Source: an uncultured Eubacteriales bacterium
GTDB lineage: Bacteria; Bacillota; Clostridia; Oscillospirales; Acutalibacteraceae
Direction: 5' to 3'
DNA: 64,000 nt
Assembly (NCBI GenBank): GCA_900315875.1
Contig: ONAX01000018.1
Span: 1 to 64,000 of the forward strand
This document shows, piece by piece, positions 45,927 to 55,763 of the stretch. The position numbers and the translations under genes were made by a program. The notes beneath the pieces were generated by a model, which ran no database searches, was not told the origin of the DNA, and worked only from the letters and a program-made list of their open reading frames with translations. How positions within the stretch are numbered: the first letter of the stretch is position 1; the number at the start of each line of letters is the position of its first letter.

Positions 45927-47026
45927 GTACCGCGAAGCCTTTGGGGGTATATGTGCATGTCCCCTTCTGCGAAAAAAAATGCCCCTACTGCGATTTTTAT
46001 TCCGCACCGGGCAATGAAAAAAAATATAACGACTATACCGGCGCCGTTGTCAGCCGTATCCGTTTCCTGGGAGAAAAACTCGGCAGGCGCGGGGATACAC
46101 TGTATTTCGGCGGAGGCACGCCGAGCCTTTTAGGTGAGCAACGGCTTTGTGAAATGATAAGCGCCGCAAAGGATGCCTTCGGGAACAACTTTTCGGAGAT
46201 CACGATCGAAGTCAATCCCACCAGGCTTGCACCGGATTTTACGGTGCTGAAATCAGCAGGCGTAAACCGGATTTCTGTCGGACTGCAGTCCGCCGACGAG
46301 AATGAGCTTCGTGCCCTCGGGCGCATGCACACGTGTGAGGATGCCCTGCGATGCATTGCTCAGGCACACGATGCAGGAATCGACAATGTTTCCGCGGACC
46401 TCATGCTGGCAGTGCCCCACCAGACAACAGAAACTCTGAGGCGCAGCATAAAGTTTTGTATTGATGCCGGGGTTTCGCATATTTCGGCATATATTCTTAA
46501 AATAGAGCCGGGCACCGTGTTTGCAAAAAAACAAAATGAGCTGTCACTGCCGGACGACGACGAAGCGGCAGAGCTTTACGAGACAGTTTGCAGTGAATTG
46601 CGCGGCTGCGGCTGGCGGCACTACGAAATATCAAATTTCTGCCGCGATGACATGCGCGGACTTCATAACCTGAAATACTGGCACGACGAGGAATACATAG
46701 GTATTGGCCCGTCGGCACATTCTTTTATCGGCGGCAAAAGATTTTTCACTCCCCGAAGAATGCAGTCATTTCTTGACGGTATTACTGTCGATGACGGCGA
46801 GGGCGGAACCGAGGAGGAATATATCATGCTTGCTCTCAGGCTCGACGAGGGCGTTCGAGCTAAAGCTTTTTGCGAGCGCTTCGGATATGACCTGCCCGGG
46901 AAATACCTCTCGCGTGCGGCAGCACTGCAGTCACACGGGCTTGTGACCGTCAGCAGCAGCGACTTTTCACTCACTGAAAAGGGATTTTTGCTGTCGAATT
47001 CAATAATCGCCGAATTGCTCAGATAA
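45923..47026 (+). CDS. hemW: Radical SAM haem chaperone HemW
   Basis: A 367-residue radical SAM protein of the HemW group, related to coproporphyrinogen III oxidase but usually a haem chaperone. The iron-sulfur motif CEKKCPYCDF (CxxxCxxC) is near residue 16; YFGGGTPSLL and VNPTRL are the SAM-binding elements; the C-terminal HemN-like domain ends the protein. No membrane segment. Start overlaps the previous stop. Confidence 0.93.
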   Translation: MSTAKPLGVYVHVPFCEKKCPYCDFYSAPGNEKKYNDYTGAVVSRIRFLGEKLGRRGDTLYFGGGTPSLLGEQRLCEMISAAKDAFGNNFSEITIEVNPTRLAPDFTVLKSAGVNRISVGLQSADENELRALGRMHTCEDALRCIAQAHDAGIDNVSADLMLAVPHQTTETLRRSIKFCIDAGVSHISAYILKIEPGTVFAKKQNELSLPDDDEAAELYETVCSELRGCGWRHYEISNFCRDDMRGLHNLKYWHDEEYIGIGPSAHSFIGGKRFFTPRRMQSFLDGITVDDGEGGTEEEYIMLALRLDEGVRAKAFCERFGYDLPGKYLSRAAALQSHGLVTVSSSDFSLTEKGFLLSNSIIAELLR

Positions 47027-47040
47027 CGGAGGAAAATAAT

Positions 47041-48084
47041 TTGAATATCCCCGGATATGATATCTATGACACACTGAAAAACGAACGCAGACCGATAGTA
47101 ATATACGGTATGGGAAACGGCGCTGACAAGATAATAAACGAGCTGCAACGCCGCAGCATAAAAATCAGCGGAGTATGCGCAAGCGATGATTTTGTACGAG
47201 GTCAGACTTTCCGCGGATTTACAGTCGGAAGGCTGTCGGATGCAATTCAGGAGGACTGCGTTCTGCTGTGCGCTTTCGGCACCCAGCTGCCGGAGGTAAT
47301 GTCACGCATTTTTGATATTGCGGATAACCACACATTGCTGGCGCCGGACGTTTCCGTGTACGGCACCAATATCTGGAGCCGGGAATTTTTCGACGAAAAC
47401 CGCAGGGAAATCGAAAATGCATATTCTCTTCTCGCGGACGATATTTCGAGATACACCTTTGAAGGCGCTTTGTCATTCAAACTGACAGGGCGGCTTGATT
47501 TTTTGCGCAATATATATTCAGATAAAATGGACGCGCTGACCACTATTCTGCACCCCGGGGAAAATGAAAGCTACCTTGACCTTGGGGCGTACCGCGGTGA
47601 TACCATAGACGAATTTCTGTCACTGACGGGAGGTCGCTACGGGCATATCACAGCACTGGAGCCCGACCGACGCACATTTGCGAAACTGAAAGCTCATGTT
47701 GCAGGGATGAAAAATGTAAAGCTTTTCCGTATGGGCATATGGAGCGAGGATATGAATCTTGCTTTTTCATCCTCACTGGGGCGCGGTTCATCTGTCACAG
47801 AAAATGGCGAGGAGCTTGCCGTAACGAAAATAGACACCCTTTACAGCGTCCGGCATCTGAGCTACTGCAAAATGGATGTAGAAGGCGCCGAACGGCAGGC
47901 TCTTATCGGGGGTATCAATACACTACGGCGCGACAAACCAAAGCTGAATATAGCCGCATACCACCGCAGCGAGGACATTTTCTCGCTGCCGCTTTTGCTG
48001 CACGATATCGTGCCCGGATACAAGATCTACATGCGGCAGCATCCTTATATCCCGGCATGGGATCTCAATATTTATGCTGTATAA
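47041..48084 (+). CDS. FkbM-family methyltransferase
   Basis: A 347-residue protein. Residues 1-150 hold a Rossmann-like part (IVIYGMGNGADKIINEL) and the second half the FkbM methyltransferase: SYLDLGAYRGDTIDEF, TALEPDRRTFAKLK, and CKMDVEGAERQAL. The double domain is common next to polysaccharide or glycoprotein modification loci, but no glycosyltransferase lies nearby. TTG start, with GGAGGA about eight bases upstream. Confidence 0.85.
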   Translation: MNIPGYDIYDTLKNERRPIVIYGMGNGADKIINELQRRSIKISGVCASDDFVRGQTFRGFTVGRLSDAIQEDCVLLCAFGTQLPEVMSRIFDIADNHTLLAPDVSVYGTNIWSREFFDENRREIENAYSLLADDISRYTFEGALSFKLTGRLDFLRNIYSDKMDALTTILHPGENESYLDLGAYRGDTIDEFLSLTGGRYGHITALEPDRRTFAKLKAHVAGMKNVKLFRMGIWSEDMNLAFSSSLGRGSSVTENGEELAVTKIDTLYSVRHLSYCKMDVEGAERQALIGGINTLRRDKPKLNIAAYHRSEDIFSLPLLLHDIVPGYKIYMRQHPYIPAWDLNIYAV

Positions 48085-48161
48085 CTCTTGATATTTTTGT
48101 TAATATATACTATAATTATAAAGGATATTTCCATTTTTACGAAACTAAGGGGGAAACGGGA

Positions 48162-49493
48162 TTGAGTACTCAGACAAAAACCGAAGCGCTTCGCTCGGCA
48201 AAGGAAAAGCTTTCACAGACAAAGGGTCACAACGTTCTGTCCAGGCTTTTTGACGACGGCGTTTTCACCGAGATTGATACATTTGCAAAATCGCAGGGTG
48301 ATTTTGCAGAAGTTATCGCCGCAAAAGGCTGCGTAAACGGGGCTCCTGTATTTGCGTATGCACAAAACAAGGACCTTTCAGGCGGCGCAATGTCGGTAGC
48401 ACAGAGTGCGAAAATTAAAAAGCTTTATGACCTTGCACTGAAAACAGGCACACCTGTTGTTGCAGTGTATGATTCTATAGGAGGCAGACTGAGCGAGGGC
48501 ACACAGCTTCTTGCTGCATACGGTGATATACTTCGCATGAGCAGCAATCTTTCCGGTGTTGTTCCGCAGATTTCTCTTGTACTCGGACCTTGCTGCGGCA
48601 CGCAGGCTCTTATCGCAGTCAGCGCAGATATCGTAGTAATGTCAGACAAAGGCTCACTCAGCCTTGCAACGGATGGCTCTGACGCCGATGTAAAAACCAA
48701 TGCTAAAAACGGCACCGCTCACATTACAGCCGAGGGTGAGGATGCCGCTATAAACGAGGTACGCAGGCTTATTCCCCTGCTGCCCTCGAATAACCTTGAC
48801 TATGCAGGCTTCCCGGAATTTGATGAGCCGGACGGCGACGCAATCCTCGACGGCGGCAGCGAAATTGAGCTGCAGAAGGATTACGGCTGTGCTGTAAAGA
48901 CCTCTCTCGGAACGATTGAGGGCACAACAGTCGGCATAGTTGCCACCGCAGACAAAACACTCGACGGCAAGGCATGCTCCAAGGCTGCACGTTTTGTACG
49001 CTTCTGTGATGCATTCGGTCTTCCGGTAATCACACTTGTAGATGCGGAAAAGTTCGGCTGTCTTAAGGCTGCCGCAAAGCTTACAAGCGCATATGCCGAG
49101 GCTACCACGGCAAAGATAACAGCAATCGTCGGCGACGCTTACGGCGCTGTATACACAGCTGTTGCCGGAACAGGCGCTGCTGCAGATATCACTTTGGCAA
49201 CAGTTGATGCATGCGTTTCTCCCCTGGCTCCCGAGGCTGCTGCAGTAATCGCACTCGGCGATGATTTCGGAGGTGCGCTGAAGGGTGCAAAGGATCCCAA
49301 AGCCGCAAGAGCCGAAGTTGTAGCAAAATTCAAGGAGGAAAAGCTTTCCGCAATGAACGCCGCTGCAAACGGCTATGTTGAGGACATCGTAGAGGACAGC
49401 GAGCTTCGCGCTAAGATTGCCGCTGCCGTTGCAATGCTTTCTGACAAGAGAGTTTCCACACTTCCCAAGAAGCACAATAACCTTTACATATAA
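48162..49493 (+). CDS. Biotin-dependent carboxyltransferase subunit (12S/MmdA-like)
   Basis: A 443-residue crotonase-fold carboxyltransferase of the acyl-CoA carboxylase/transcarboxylase group, moving CO2 between carboxybiotin and an acyl-CoA. Visible motifs: two halves each with the CoA-binding/oxyanion pattern, VYDSIGGRLSEG and QISLVLGPCCGTQA in the N-half and LDGKACSKAARFVRFCDAFGLPVI in the C-half. It is shorter than MmdA (about 510). TTG 48162 is chosen with AAGGGGG eight bases upstream. The BCCP and 5S-like genes follow directly. Confidence 0.82.
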   Translation: MSTQTKTEALRSAKEKLSQTKGHNVLSRLFDDGVFTEIDTFAKSQGDFAEVIAAKGCVNGAPVFAYAQNKDLSGGAMSVAQSAKIKKLYDLALKTGTPVVAVYDSIGGRLSEGTQLLAAYGDILRMSSNLSGVVPQISLVLGPCCGTQALIAVSADIVVMSDKGSLSLATDGSDADVKTNAKNGTAHITAEGEDAAINEVRRLIPLLPSNNLDYAGFPEFDEPDGDAILDGGSEIELQKDYGCAVKTSLGTIEGTTVGIVATADKTLDGKACSKAARFVRFCDAFGLPVITLVDAEKFGCLKAAAKLTSAYAEATTAKITAIVGDAYGAVYTAVAGTGAAADITLATVDACVSPLAPEAAAVIALGDDFGGALKGAKDPKAARAEVVAKFKEEKLSAMNAAANGYVEDIVEDSELRAKIAAAVAMLSDKRVSTLPKKHNNLYI

Positions 49494-49512
49494 CAAGAGA
49501 AAAGGATGATAA

Positions 49513-49878
49513 ATGATGAAAAACCTGAAAATTACCGTAAACGGCGTAACATATGACGTACAGGTAGAGGAGGCAGACGGCTCAACCGTCAGCGCCGCTC
49601 CTGCTGCAGCTGCTGCCGCTCCTGCTGCGGCTCCGAAAAAGGCTGCTCCTACAACTGTTGCAGTCGGCGAGCCTGTAACCTGCCCGATGCCCGGAACTAT
49701 CGTAAACATACCCGTAAAGCCGGGTCAGGCTGTAAAGGCCGGCGATGTTCTCGTTGTGCTTGAGGCAATGAAGATGGAAAACGAAATCAAGGCACCCAAA
49801 GACGCTACCGTAGCTTCCGTTGCCGTAAACAAGGGCGAATCCGTTAACACGGGCGCTGTTCTTGTAACGCTCAGCTGA
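49513..49878 (+). CDS. Biotin carboxyl carrier protein
   Basis: A 121-residue carrier with a 30-residue Ala/Pro linker (about 30-50) and a C-terminal biotinyl domain; the biotinylated Lys is in EAMKMEN. Resembles the 1.3S subunit or the gamma/BCCP of decarboxylases. ATG 49513 and 49516 are adjacent options. Flanked by the 12S-like and 5S-like subunits. Confidence 0.95.
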   Translation: MMKNLKITVNGVTYDVQVEEADGSTVSAAPAAAAAAPAAAPKKAAPTTVAVGEPVTCPMPGTIVNIPVKPGQAVKAGDVLVVLEAMKMENEIKAPKDATVASVAVNKGESVNTGAVLVTLS

Positions 49879-49896
49879 AGAAAGGGGTAGTCAGAT

Positions 49897-51309
49897 ATGG
49901 CTAAGAAAATTCAGATCACCGAAACTGTCCTGCGAGACGCCCACCAGTCGCTGATCGCAACAAGAATGCCGATTGAGGATATGCTCCCCATTCTGCCGAA
50001 GCTTGACGAAATCGGTTTTTATTCTCTTGAATGCTGGGGCGGAGCAACATTTGACGCATGCATCCGTTTCCTCGATGAGGATCCGTGGGAAAGACTTCGC
50101 ACACTGCGTAAAAACTGCCCCAAAACAAAGCTGCAGATGCTCTTCCGCGGTCAGAATATGCTCGGCTACCGTCATTATGCAGACGATGTTCTTGAATACT
50201 TCGTTCAGCGTTCAGTTGCAAACGGTATTGATATTATCCGTATATTCGACGCGCTCAACGACATCAAGAACCTTCAGACAGCAATAAAGGCTGCAAAGGC
50301 TGCAAAAAAGGAAAACCCCAACGTTGAAGCTCAGGTTGCAATGAGCTACACGACCGGTCCTGTATTCACTACTGAATATTATGTTGAATATGCAAAGCGA
50401 ATTCAGGAGGCAGGTGCTGATTCCATATGCATAAAGGATATGGCTGCACTGCTCACACCGTACCGTACCGCTGAGCTTGTTGAGGCTATAAAGGGTGCTG
50501 TTGACATTCCGGTTCAGCTGCACACACACTACACCTCCGGACTTGCTTCAATGTGTCTTCTCAAGGGCATTGAGGCCGGCTGCGACAGAATAGACACCGC
50601 TATGTCTCCGCTTGCAAACGGCACATCACACGCTCCGACAGAATCCATGGTTGCAGCCCTGCAGGGAACAGAATATGACACTGGTCTTGACCTTGTTAAG
50701 CTTGCAGAAATCCGTGAATACTTCATGGGTATCCGTGAAAAGTACATCAAGAGCGGTCTGCTTGACCCGAAGATGCTTGCAACCGATGCAAAGGCTCTTA
50801 TCTATCAGGTACCCGGCGGCATGCTTTCAAACCTTCTCAGCCAGCTCAAGCAGGCAGGCAAGGAGGATCAGCTTACAGAGGTTCTCGAAGAGGTTCCGAG
50901 AGTAAGAAAAGATGCAGGTTATCCGCCGCTCGTAACCCCGACTTCACAGATTGTCGGCACTCAGGCTGTATTCAATGTAATTCTCGGCGAGCGTTACAAG
51001 ATGTGCAACGACCAGTTCAAGGATCTTGTAGCCGGTAATTACGGCACAACACCCGTACCGGTTGACCCTGAATTCAGAAAGAAGATAATCGGCGACAGAA
51101 AGCCCGTTGAATGCCGTCCGGCAGACCTTCTTGAGCCTGAGCTCGAAAAGCTCCGCGCAGAGATCCCGGAGTGGATCGAGCAGGAGGAGGATGTTCTCAC
51201 CTATGCTCAGTTCCCGAAGGTAGCACCCGGCTTCTTCAAAAAGCGCCGCGACAAAAAGCTCGGCATAAACGAAAATGCTGATCTGAAAAACAAGATTCAT
51301 CCCGTATAA
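49897..51309 (+). CDS. oadA: Oxaloacetate/pyruvate carboxyltransferase alpha subunit (5S/OadA-like)
   Basis: A 470-residue TIM-barrel carboxyltransferase using oxaloacetate and pyruvate. Motifs: TETVLRDAHQSL at the start, GGATFDACIRFL, MLFRGQN, IRIFDALND, and metal-site residues in CIKDMAALL and QLHTHYTSG. It ends without a biotin domain, supplied instead by the preceding BCCP. AAGGGG ribosome site. Followed by a strong terminator; no OadB-like membrane subunit is encoded nearby. Confidence 0.92.
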   Translation: MAKKIQITETVLRDAHQSLIATRMPIEDMLPILPKLDEIGFYSLECWGGATFDACIRFLDEDPWERLRTLRKNCPKTKLQMLFRGQNMLGYRHYADDVLEYFVQRSVANGIDIIRIFDALNDIKNLQTAIKAAKAAKKENPNVEAQVAMSYTTGPVFTTEYYVEYAKRIQEAGADSICIKDMAALLTPYRTAELVEAIKGAVDIPVQLHTHYTSGLASMCLLKGIEAGCDRIDTAMSPLANGTSHAPTESMVAALQGTEYDTGLDLVKLAEIREYFMGIREKYIKSGLLDPKMLATDAKALIYQVPGGMLSNLLSQLKQAGKEDQLTEVLEEVPRVRKDAGYPPLVTPTSQIVGTQAVFNVILGERYKMCNDQFKDLVAGNYGTTPVPVDPEFRKKIIGDRKPVECRPADLLEPELEKLRAEIPEWIEQEEDVLTYAQFPKVAPGFFKKRRDKKLGINENADLKNKIHPV

Positions 51310-51315
51310 ACTATT

Positions 51316-51350
51316 GGGGCTGCGAAATTATTCGCAGCCCCTTTATTTTA
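51316..51350 (+). terminator. Intrinsic terminator of the carboxyltransferase operon
   Basis: An 11-bp perfect stem (GGGGCTGCGAA, 51316-51326, with 51331-51341) followed by TTTATTTTA. Confidence 0.9.
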
Positions 51351-51440
51351 TTCCGTGCGCCCGCTGACTCGGACACACTATATTTTTCCTGATTTAAAGG
51401 GATAATTTTCTCCCCCTTTCATCTAGAAAATACAAAGCTT

Positions 51441-51507
51441 CGCCAGCCTTTTCAAAGGCTGCGGAGTCCAGAGGCGGCGCCTCTGGTCGTGCTCCGCAGA
51501 GTGCAAA
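51441..51507. repeat. Nested inverted repeats between the operons
   Basis: A compact set of hairpins: CAGCCTTT/AAAGGCTG (around 51445-51461), then an outer GCGGAG/CTCCGC pair enclosing the palindrome AGAGGCGGCGCCTCT. No T-run on either strand, so not a simple terminator. Likely an intergenic repeat. Confidence 0.5.
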
Positions 51508-51544
51508 ACTCTTATTCCTGAGAATTCCTCGGCAAGGGGGGGAA

Positions 51545-51575
51545 TTAAAAGAGGGACGCCGACCCGGCGCCCCTC
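51545..51575 (-). terminator. Intrinsic terminator of rpoBC
   Basis: Minus strand: GAGGGGCGCCG/CGGCGTCCCTC stem (51575-51551) then TTTTAA. Confidence 0.75.
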
Positions 51576-51585
51576 AAATTATTAT

Positions 51586-54500
51586 TTATGCCATTTCAGA
51601 CGGGAAAGCAACAGGATTGTTTTCTTCGATCTCTACATCTCTGTAGCGTGCCATACCGGTACCTGCCGGTACAAGCTTACCGATGAGAACGTTCTCCTTA
51701 AGACCCATAAGCGGATCAACCTTGCCCTTTATAGCGGCATCGGTAAGAACTCTTGTTGTTTCCTGGAAGGATGCAGCGGAAAGGAAGGAATCCGTTGCAA
51801 GGGAAGCCTTTGTAATACCCAGCAGTGTCGGCGAATATGTTGCAAGGGAAAGTCCCTCTTCGCCTGCTGCCATTCTCTTTTCGACTTCCTCGTTCGCAGC
51901 GTAGAAGTTGCCCTTGTCAACGAGTGATCCGGGAAGCAGGTCTGTGCTGCCAGCGTCCTCAATGCGAACCTTCTTCATCATCTGACGTACGATAACCTCA
52001 ATGTGCTTATCGTTGATATCAACACCCTGCAGACGATATGCGCTCTGAACTTCCTCGATAAGGTAGTCCTGAACAGCGGATGCGCCCTTGATGTTGAGAA
52101 TTTCGTGCGGATCTACGGAACCTTCTGTCAGCAGATCGCCTGCCTCTACCATCTGACCGTTCTTTACCTTTGTACGGGCGCCGAAGGGAATGAGGTATGT
52201 CTTGCTTGCTGTTCCCTTTTCAACAGCCTCGTCATAATCGGTTGATGTGATGACAGCGTTTCTGTCCTCGAGCTTGACCTGACCGGAAATCTCGGTAATG
52301 ATAGCGATATGCTTCGGCTTTCTTGCCTCGAAAAGCTCTTCGACACGGGGAAGACCCTGTGTGATATCCTCACCGCCTGCGACACCGCCCGTATGGAAGG
52401 TACGCATGGTAAGCTGTGTACCAGGCTCACCGATGGACTGAGCTGCGATAATACCAACTGCTTCACCGATAGTAACGGGCATACCGTTGGCAAGGTTGGA
52501 GCCGTAGCACTTTCTGCAGACGCCATGTTTTGCACGGCAGTCGAGGATGGAGCGGATCTTTACGCTTGTTGCGCCTGAATTTACGATAAGGTCTGCATCC
52601 TTGTCGTCCATGATCTTGTCGGAGGACACAAGAAGCTCGCCTGTCTGGAGATCGTAGAAATCCTCGCACAGATATCTGCCCTGCAGACGCTCGTGCATGG
52701 ACTCGATAATAGAATCTCCGTCGCTGGAATGGATAAGATTCAGTGATGTTACACCGGAATCTATTATCATGCGGATATCGTTCTCTGTAAGAAGCTTTCT
52801 TGCAGGAATGATCATTTCGCCGCTTTCCTTATCGCAGAAGTCGTCGATAAGTCTTCTGCCCTTCAGTGTTACAAAGAAGGAGGAATGTGTTTCGCCGTCG
52901 GCGGTCTTTACGGATGTATATCCGGAATTGATGATGTTTGCAGCGTCTGTCTCCGTGATAGGAGTATCCTTTACTGCGATAACATCTCCGGTTACTGCGT
53001 CGGTAATATCCTCTGCAGGACACTTTCCTACGATAGCGCTTCTCATGGAAACTACTCTCTCGTAAGGACGGACTCTGATCTCGTTTACGCCTGCTGACTT
53101 GATGGTAAGAACGTCGCTTTCGGTCAGTATCTTATCGGTTGAGATAAGCAGCATGCCGTTTGCAGGATCGTAGAAGTTTTCAAACAGGTGGTTGCCAACC
53201 AGTTCTTCATTTGTAATGCCGACCTCTGCACCTGTATCTGCGCTTGCCTGACGGATATCATATATTACGATACCGTCCTTTGTTCCACAGTCTTCCTCAC
53301 GGATGATAACATCCTGTGAAACGTCAACAAGACGTCTGGTAAGGTAACCGGAGTCAGCGGTACGAAGAGCTGTATCTGCAAGACCCTTACGTGCACCACG
53401 GGAAGAAATAAAGTACTCGAGAATGTTAAGACCTTCACGGTAGTTAGCACGAATCGGAATTTCTATTGTCTTACCTGATGTATTGGCGATAAGTCCGCGC
53501 ATACCGGCAAGCTGTCTGATCTGGCTCATAGAACCACGCGCACCGGAATCTGCCATCATGTAGATCGGGTTGTAGCGGTCGAGGTTATTTTTCAGAGCGT
53601 TTGTAACGTCGTCTGTAGCCTTTTCCCAGATCTTGATTACCTGAGCATAACGCTCGGCGTCGGACATGAAGCCTCGGCGGTACATCTTGGTAACCTTATC
53701 GATCTCGCCCTCAGCAGCACGGATAAGATCCTTTTTCTGCGGCGGAATTGTAGCGTCGCAGACTGCAACGGTAATAGCGCCCTTTGTGGAATACTTATAG
53801 CCCTGTGACTTAACGGCGTCGAGTACCTCAGATGTTACCTGGGTGCCGTGCTTTCTTATACATTTATCAATGATTTTGCCGAGCTGTTTTTTGCCGACAA
53901 GGAAGTCAATCTCATATTTGAGGAAGTTCTCAGGCTTTGATCTGTCAACATAGCCCAGATCCTGAGGAATAGGTCTGTTGAAGATGATCCTTCCGACGGT
54001 TGTGTCGATAAGCTGTGATATCTTCTGACCCTGGAATACGCCCTCGCGGCGAACCTTGATCTTGGCATGAAGAGCGATAACGCCTGTCTGATACGCCATG
54101 ATAACCTCGTCGGTATCACGGAATACCTTGCCCTCGCCCATTTCGCCGTCCTTATCAAGTGTCAGGTAGTATGAACCAAGTACCATATCCTGTGTAGGAA
54201 CGGTTACAGGCTTACCGTCTGAAGGCTTGAGAAGGTTGTTTGCAGCAAGCATAAGGAAACGTGCCTCTGCCTGTGCCTCTGCTGAAAGCGGAACGTGTAC
54301 AGCCATCTGGTCGCCGTCGAAGTCAGCGTTGAACGCTGTACATGAAAGCGGATGGAGCTTAAGTGCCTTACCTTCAACCAGTACTGGCTCGAAAGCCTGG
54401 ATACCAAGTCTGTGAAGTGTCGGTGCACGGTTGAGCATTACAGGATGACCCTTGATTACTCTTTCGAGAGCGTCCCATACCTCAGGCTGAGCGCGCTCTA

Positions 54501-55743
54501 CAGCCTTTCTTGCTGCCTTGATATTGGCAACTGAGCCGCTTTCGACAAGTATCTTCATAACGAAGGGCTTGAACAGCTCGAGAGCCATTTCCTTCGGAAG
54601 ACCGCACTGATACATTTTCAGCTCAGGACCTACAACGATAACGGAACGGCCGGAATAGTCAACACGCTTACCGAGAAGGTTCTGACGGAAACGTCCCTGC
54701 TTACCCTTGAGCATATCAGAAAGGGATTTGAGAGAACGGTTCGAAGGACCTGTTACAGGTCTGCCGCGTCTGCCGTTATCGATTATTGCGTCTACTGCTT
54801 CCTGAAGCATACGCTTTTCGTTTCGGATGATCATTTTGGGAGCATGCAGCTCGATAAGTCTTTTCAGACGGTTGTTTCTGTTGATAACACGGCGGTAAAG
54901 GTCATTAAGGTCGCTTGTTGCGAAGCGTCCGCCGTCGAGCTGTACCATCGGACGGATATCCGGCGGGATAACAGGCAGAACGTTGAGTATCATCCATTCG
55001 GGTCTGTTGTTGGACAGACGGAAGGATTCAACAACCTCCAGACGCTTCAGAAGCTTAATCTTCTTCTGACCGGTAGCTGTTTCAAGCTCCTTTTTGAGCT
55101 TTGCGGACTGTTCCTCAAGGTCGATCTCCGCAAGAAGCTTCTGGATAGCCTCTGCACCCATCATAGCCTCGAAGTCGCTGCCGTATTTCTTTTCAAATTC
55201 CCTGTATTCTGACTCGGTGAGTATCTGCTGTTTCTTGATCTCACGCTCTGCAAGGGAATCGGGCTTTACGTATGTTACGATGTATTTAGCAAAGTACAGT
55301 ACCTGCTCAAGGTTGCGGGGGGTGATATCGTCCAGCATAAGAGCCATTCTTGAAGGAATGCCCTTGAAGTACCAGATATGTGATACCGGTGCTGCCAGCT
55401 CAATATGACCCATACGCTCACGGCGGACCTTGGACTTTGTGATCTCAACGTGGCACTTTTCGCAGATTCTGCCCTTGTAGTGGATCTTCTTGTACTTACC
55501 GCAGTGACACTCCCAGTCCTTTGTCGGACCGAAGATAGCCTCGCAGAACAGACCGTCCTTTTCGGGCTTGAGTGTACGGTAATTGATCGTTTCGGGTTTT
55601 GTGACCTCACCGTAGGACCAGCCCTTTATTACGATCTCCTCTTCCTCGCCCTGCTCGTTGATGATTGTCTTGCGTGTTTCCTTACGCATCATTTCCGGTG
55701 AGGCAAGTCCGATTTTTATAGAACTGAATTCATTGAATTCCAT
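51586..55743 (-). CDS. rpoC: RNA polymerase beta' subunit with a quadruplicated module
   Basis: A 1385-residue beta' subunit, about 185 residues longer than that of Bacillus. All core elements are present: zinc 1 ([19 protein letters not shown]), the clamp, the catalytic [12 protein letters not shown], the second zinc site (EEDCGT and HGVCRKCYG) and the [19 protein letters not shown] stretch. The extra length comes from four tandem copies of a 56-60 residue module between the first Cys (near 830) and the last three Cys of that zinc site, starting at about residues 850, 906, 962 and 1022. The gene follows rpoB by 20 bases and ends in a terminator. Confidence 0.97.
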   Translation of the reverse strand: MEFNEFSSIKIGLASPEMMRKETRKTIINEQGEEEEIVIKGWSYGEVTKPETINYRTLKPEKDGLFCEAIFGPTKDWECHCGKYKKIHYKGRICEKCHVEITKSKVRRERMGHIELAAPVSHIWYFKGIPSRMALMLDDITPRNLEQVLYFAKYIVTYVKPDSLAEREIKKQQILTESEYREFEKKYGSDFEAMMGAEAIQKLLAEIDLEEQSAKLKKELETATGQKKIKLLKRLEVVESFRLSNNRPEWMILNVLPVIPPDIRPMVQLDGGRFATSDLNDLYRRVINRNNRLKRLIELHAPKMIIRNEKRMLQEAVDAIIDNGRRGRPVTGPSNRSLKSLSDMLKGKQGRFRQNLLGKRVDYSGRSVIVVGPELKMYQCGLPKEMALELFKPFVMKILVESGSVANIKAARKAVERAQPEVWDALERVIKGHPVMLNRAPTLHRLGIQAFEPVLVEGKALKLHPLSCTAFNADFDGDQMAVHVPLSAEAQAEARFLMLAANNLLKPSDGKPVTVPTQDMVLGSYYLTLDKDGEMGEGKVFRDTDEVIMAYQTGVIALHAKIKVRREGVFQGQKISQLIDTTVGRIIFNRPIPQDLGYVDRSKPENFLKYEIDFLVGKKQLGKIIDKCIRKHGTQVTSEVLDAVKSQGYKYSTKGAITVAVCDATIPPQKKDLIRAAEGEIDKVTKMYRRGFMSDAERYAQVIKIWEKATDDVTNALKNNLDRYNPIYMMADSGARGSMSQIRQLAGMRGLIANTSGKTIEIPIRANYREGLNILEYFISSRGARKGLADTALRTADSGYLTRRLVDVSQDVIIREEDCGTKDGIVIYDIRQASADTGAEVGITNEELVGNHLFENFYDPANGMLLISTDKILTESDVLTIKSAGVNEIRVRPYERVVSMRSAIVGKCPAEDITDAVTGDVIAVKDTPITETDAANIINSGYTSVKTADGETHSSFFVTLKGRRLIDDFCDKESGEMIIPARKLLTENDIRMIIDSGVTSLNLIHSSDGDSIIESMHERLQGRYLCEDFYDLQTGELLVSSDKIMDDKDADLIVNSGATSVKIRSILDCRAKHGVCRKCYGSNLANGMPVTIGEAVGIIAAQSIGEPGTQLTMRTFHTGGVAGGEDITQGLPRVEELFEARKPKHIAIITEISGQVKLEDRNAVITSTDYDEAVEKGTASKTYLIPFGARTKVKNGQMVEAGDLLTEGSVDPHEILNIKGASAVQDYLIEEVQSAYRLQGVDINDKHIEVIVRQMMKKVRIEDAGSTDLLPGSLVDKGNFYAANEEVEKRMAAGEEGLSLATYSPTLLGITKASLATDSFLSAASFQETTRVLTDAAIKGKVDPLMGLKENVLIGKLVPAGTGMARYRDVEIEENNPVAFPSEMA
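52510..53196 (-). repeat. Four in-frame module copies within rpoC
   Basis: On the minus strand, copies begin at about 53196, 53028, 52860 and 52680. Shared pattern: G-x-x-L-x-E-D-F-Y-D-x-x-T-G-E-x-L-V, then a T-E-x-D-A-x-x-I-I-x-S-G-V/T-S-V. Copies 1, 3 and 4 are clear; copy 2 ([15 protein letters not shown]) is more diverged. Confidence 0.75.
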
Positions 55744-55763
55744 CGGTCATTATCCCCTTTCGA

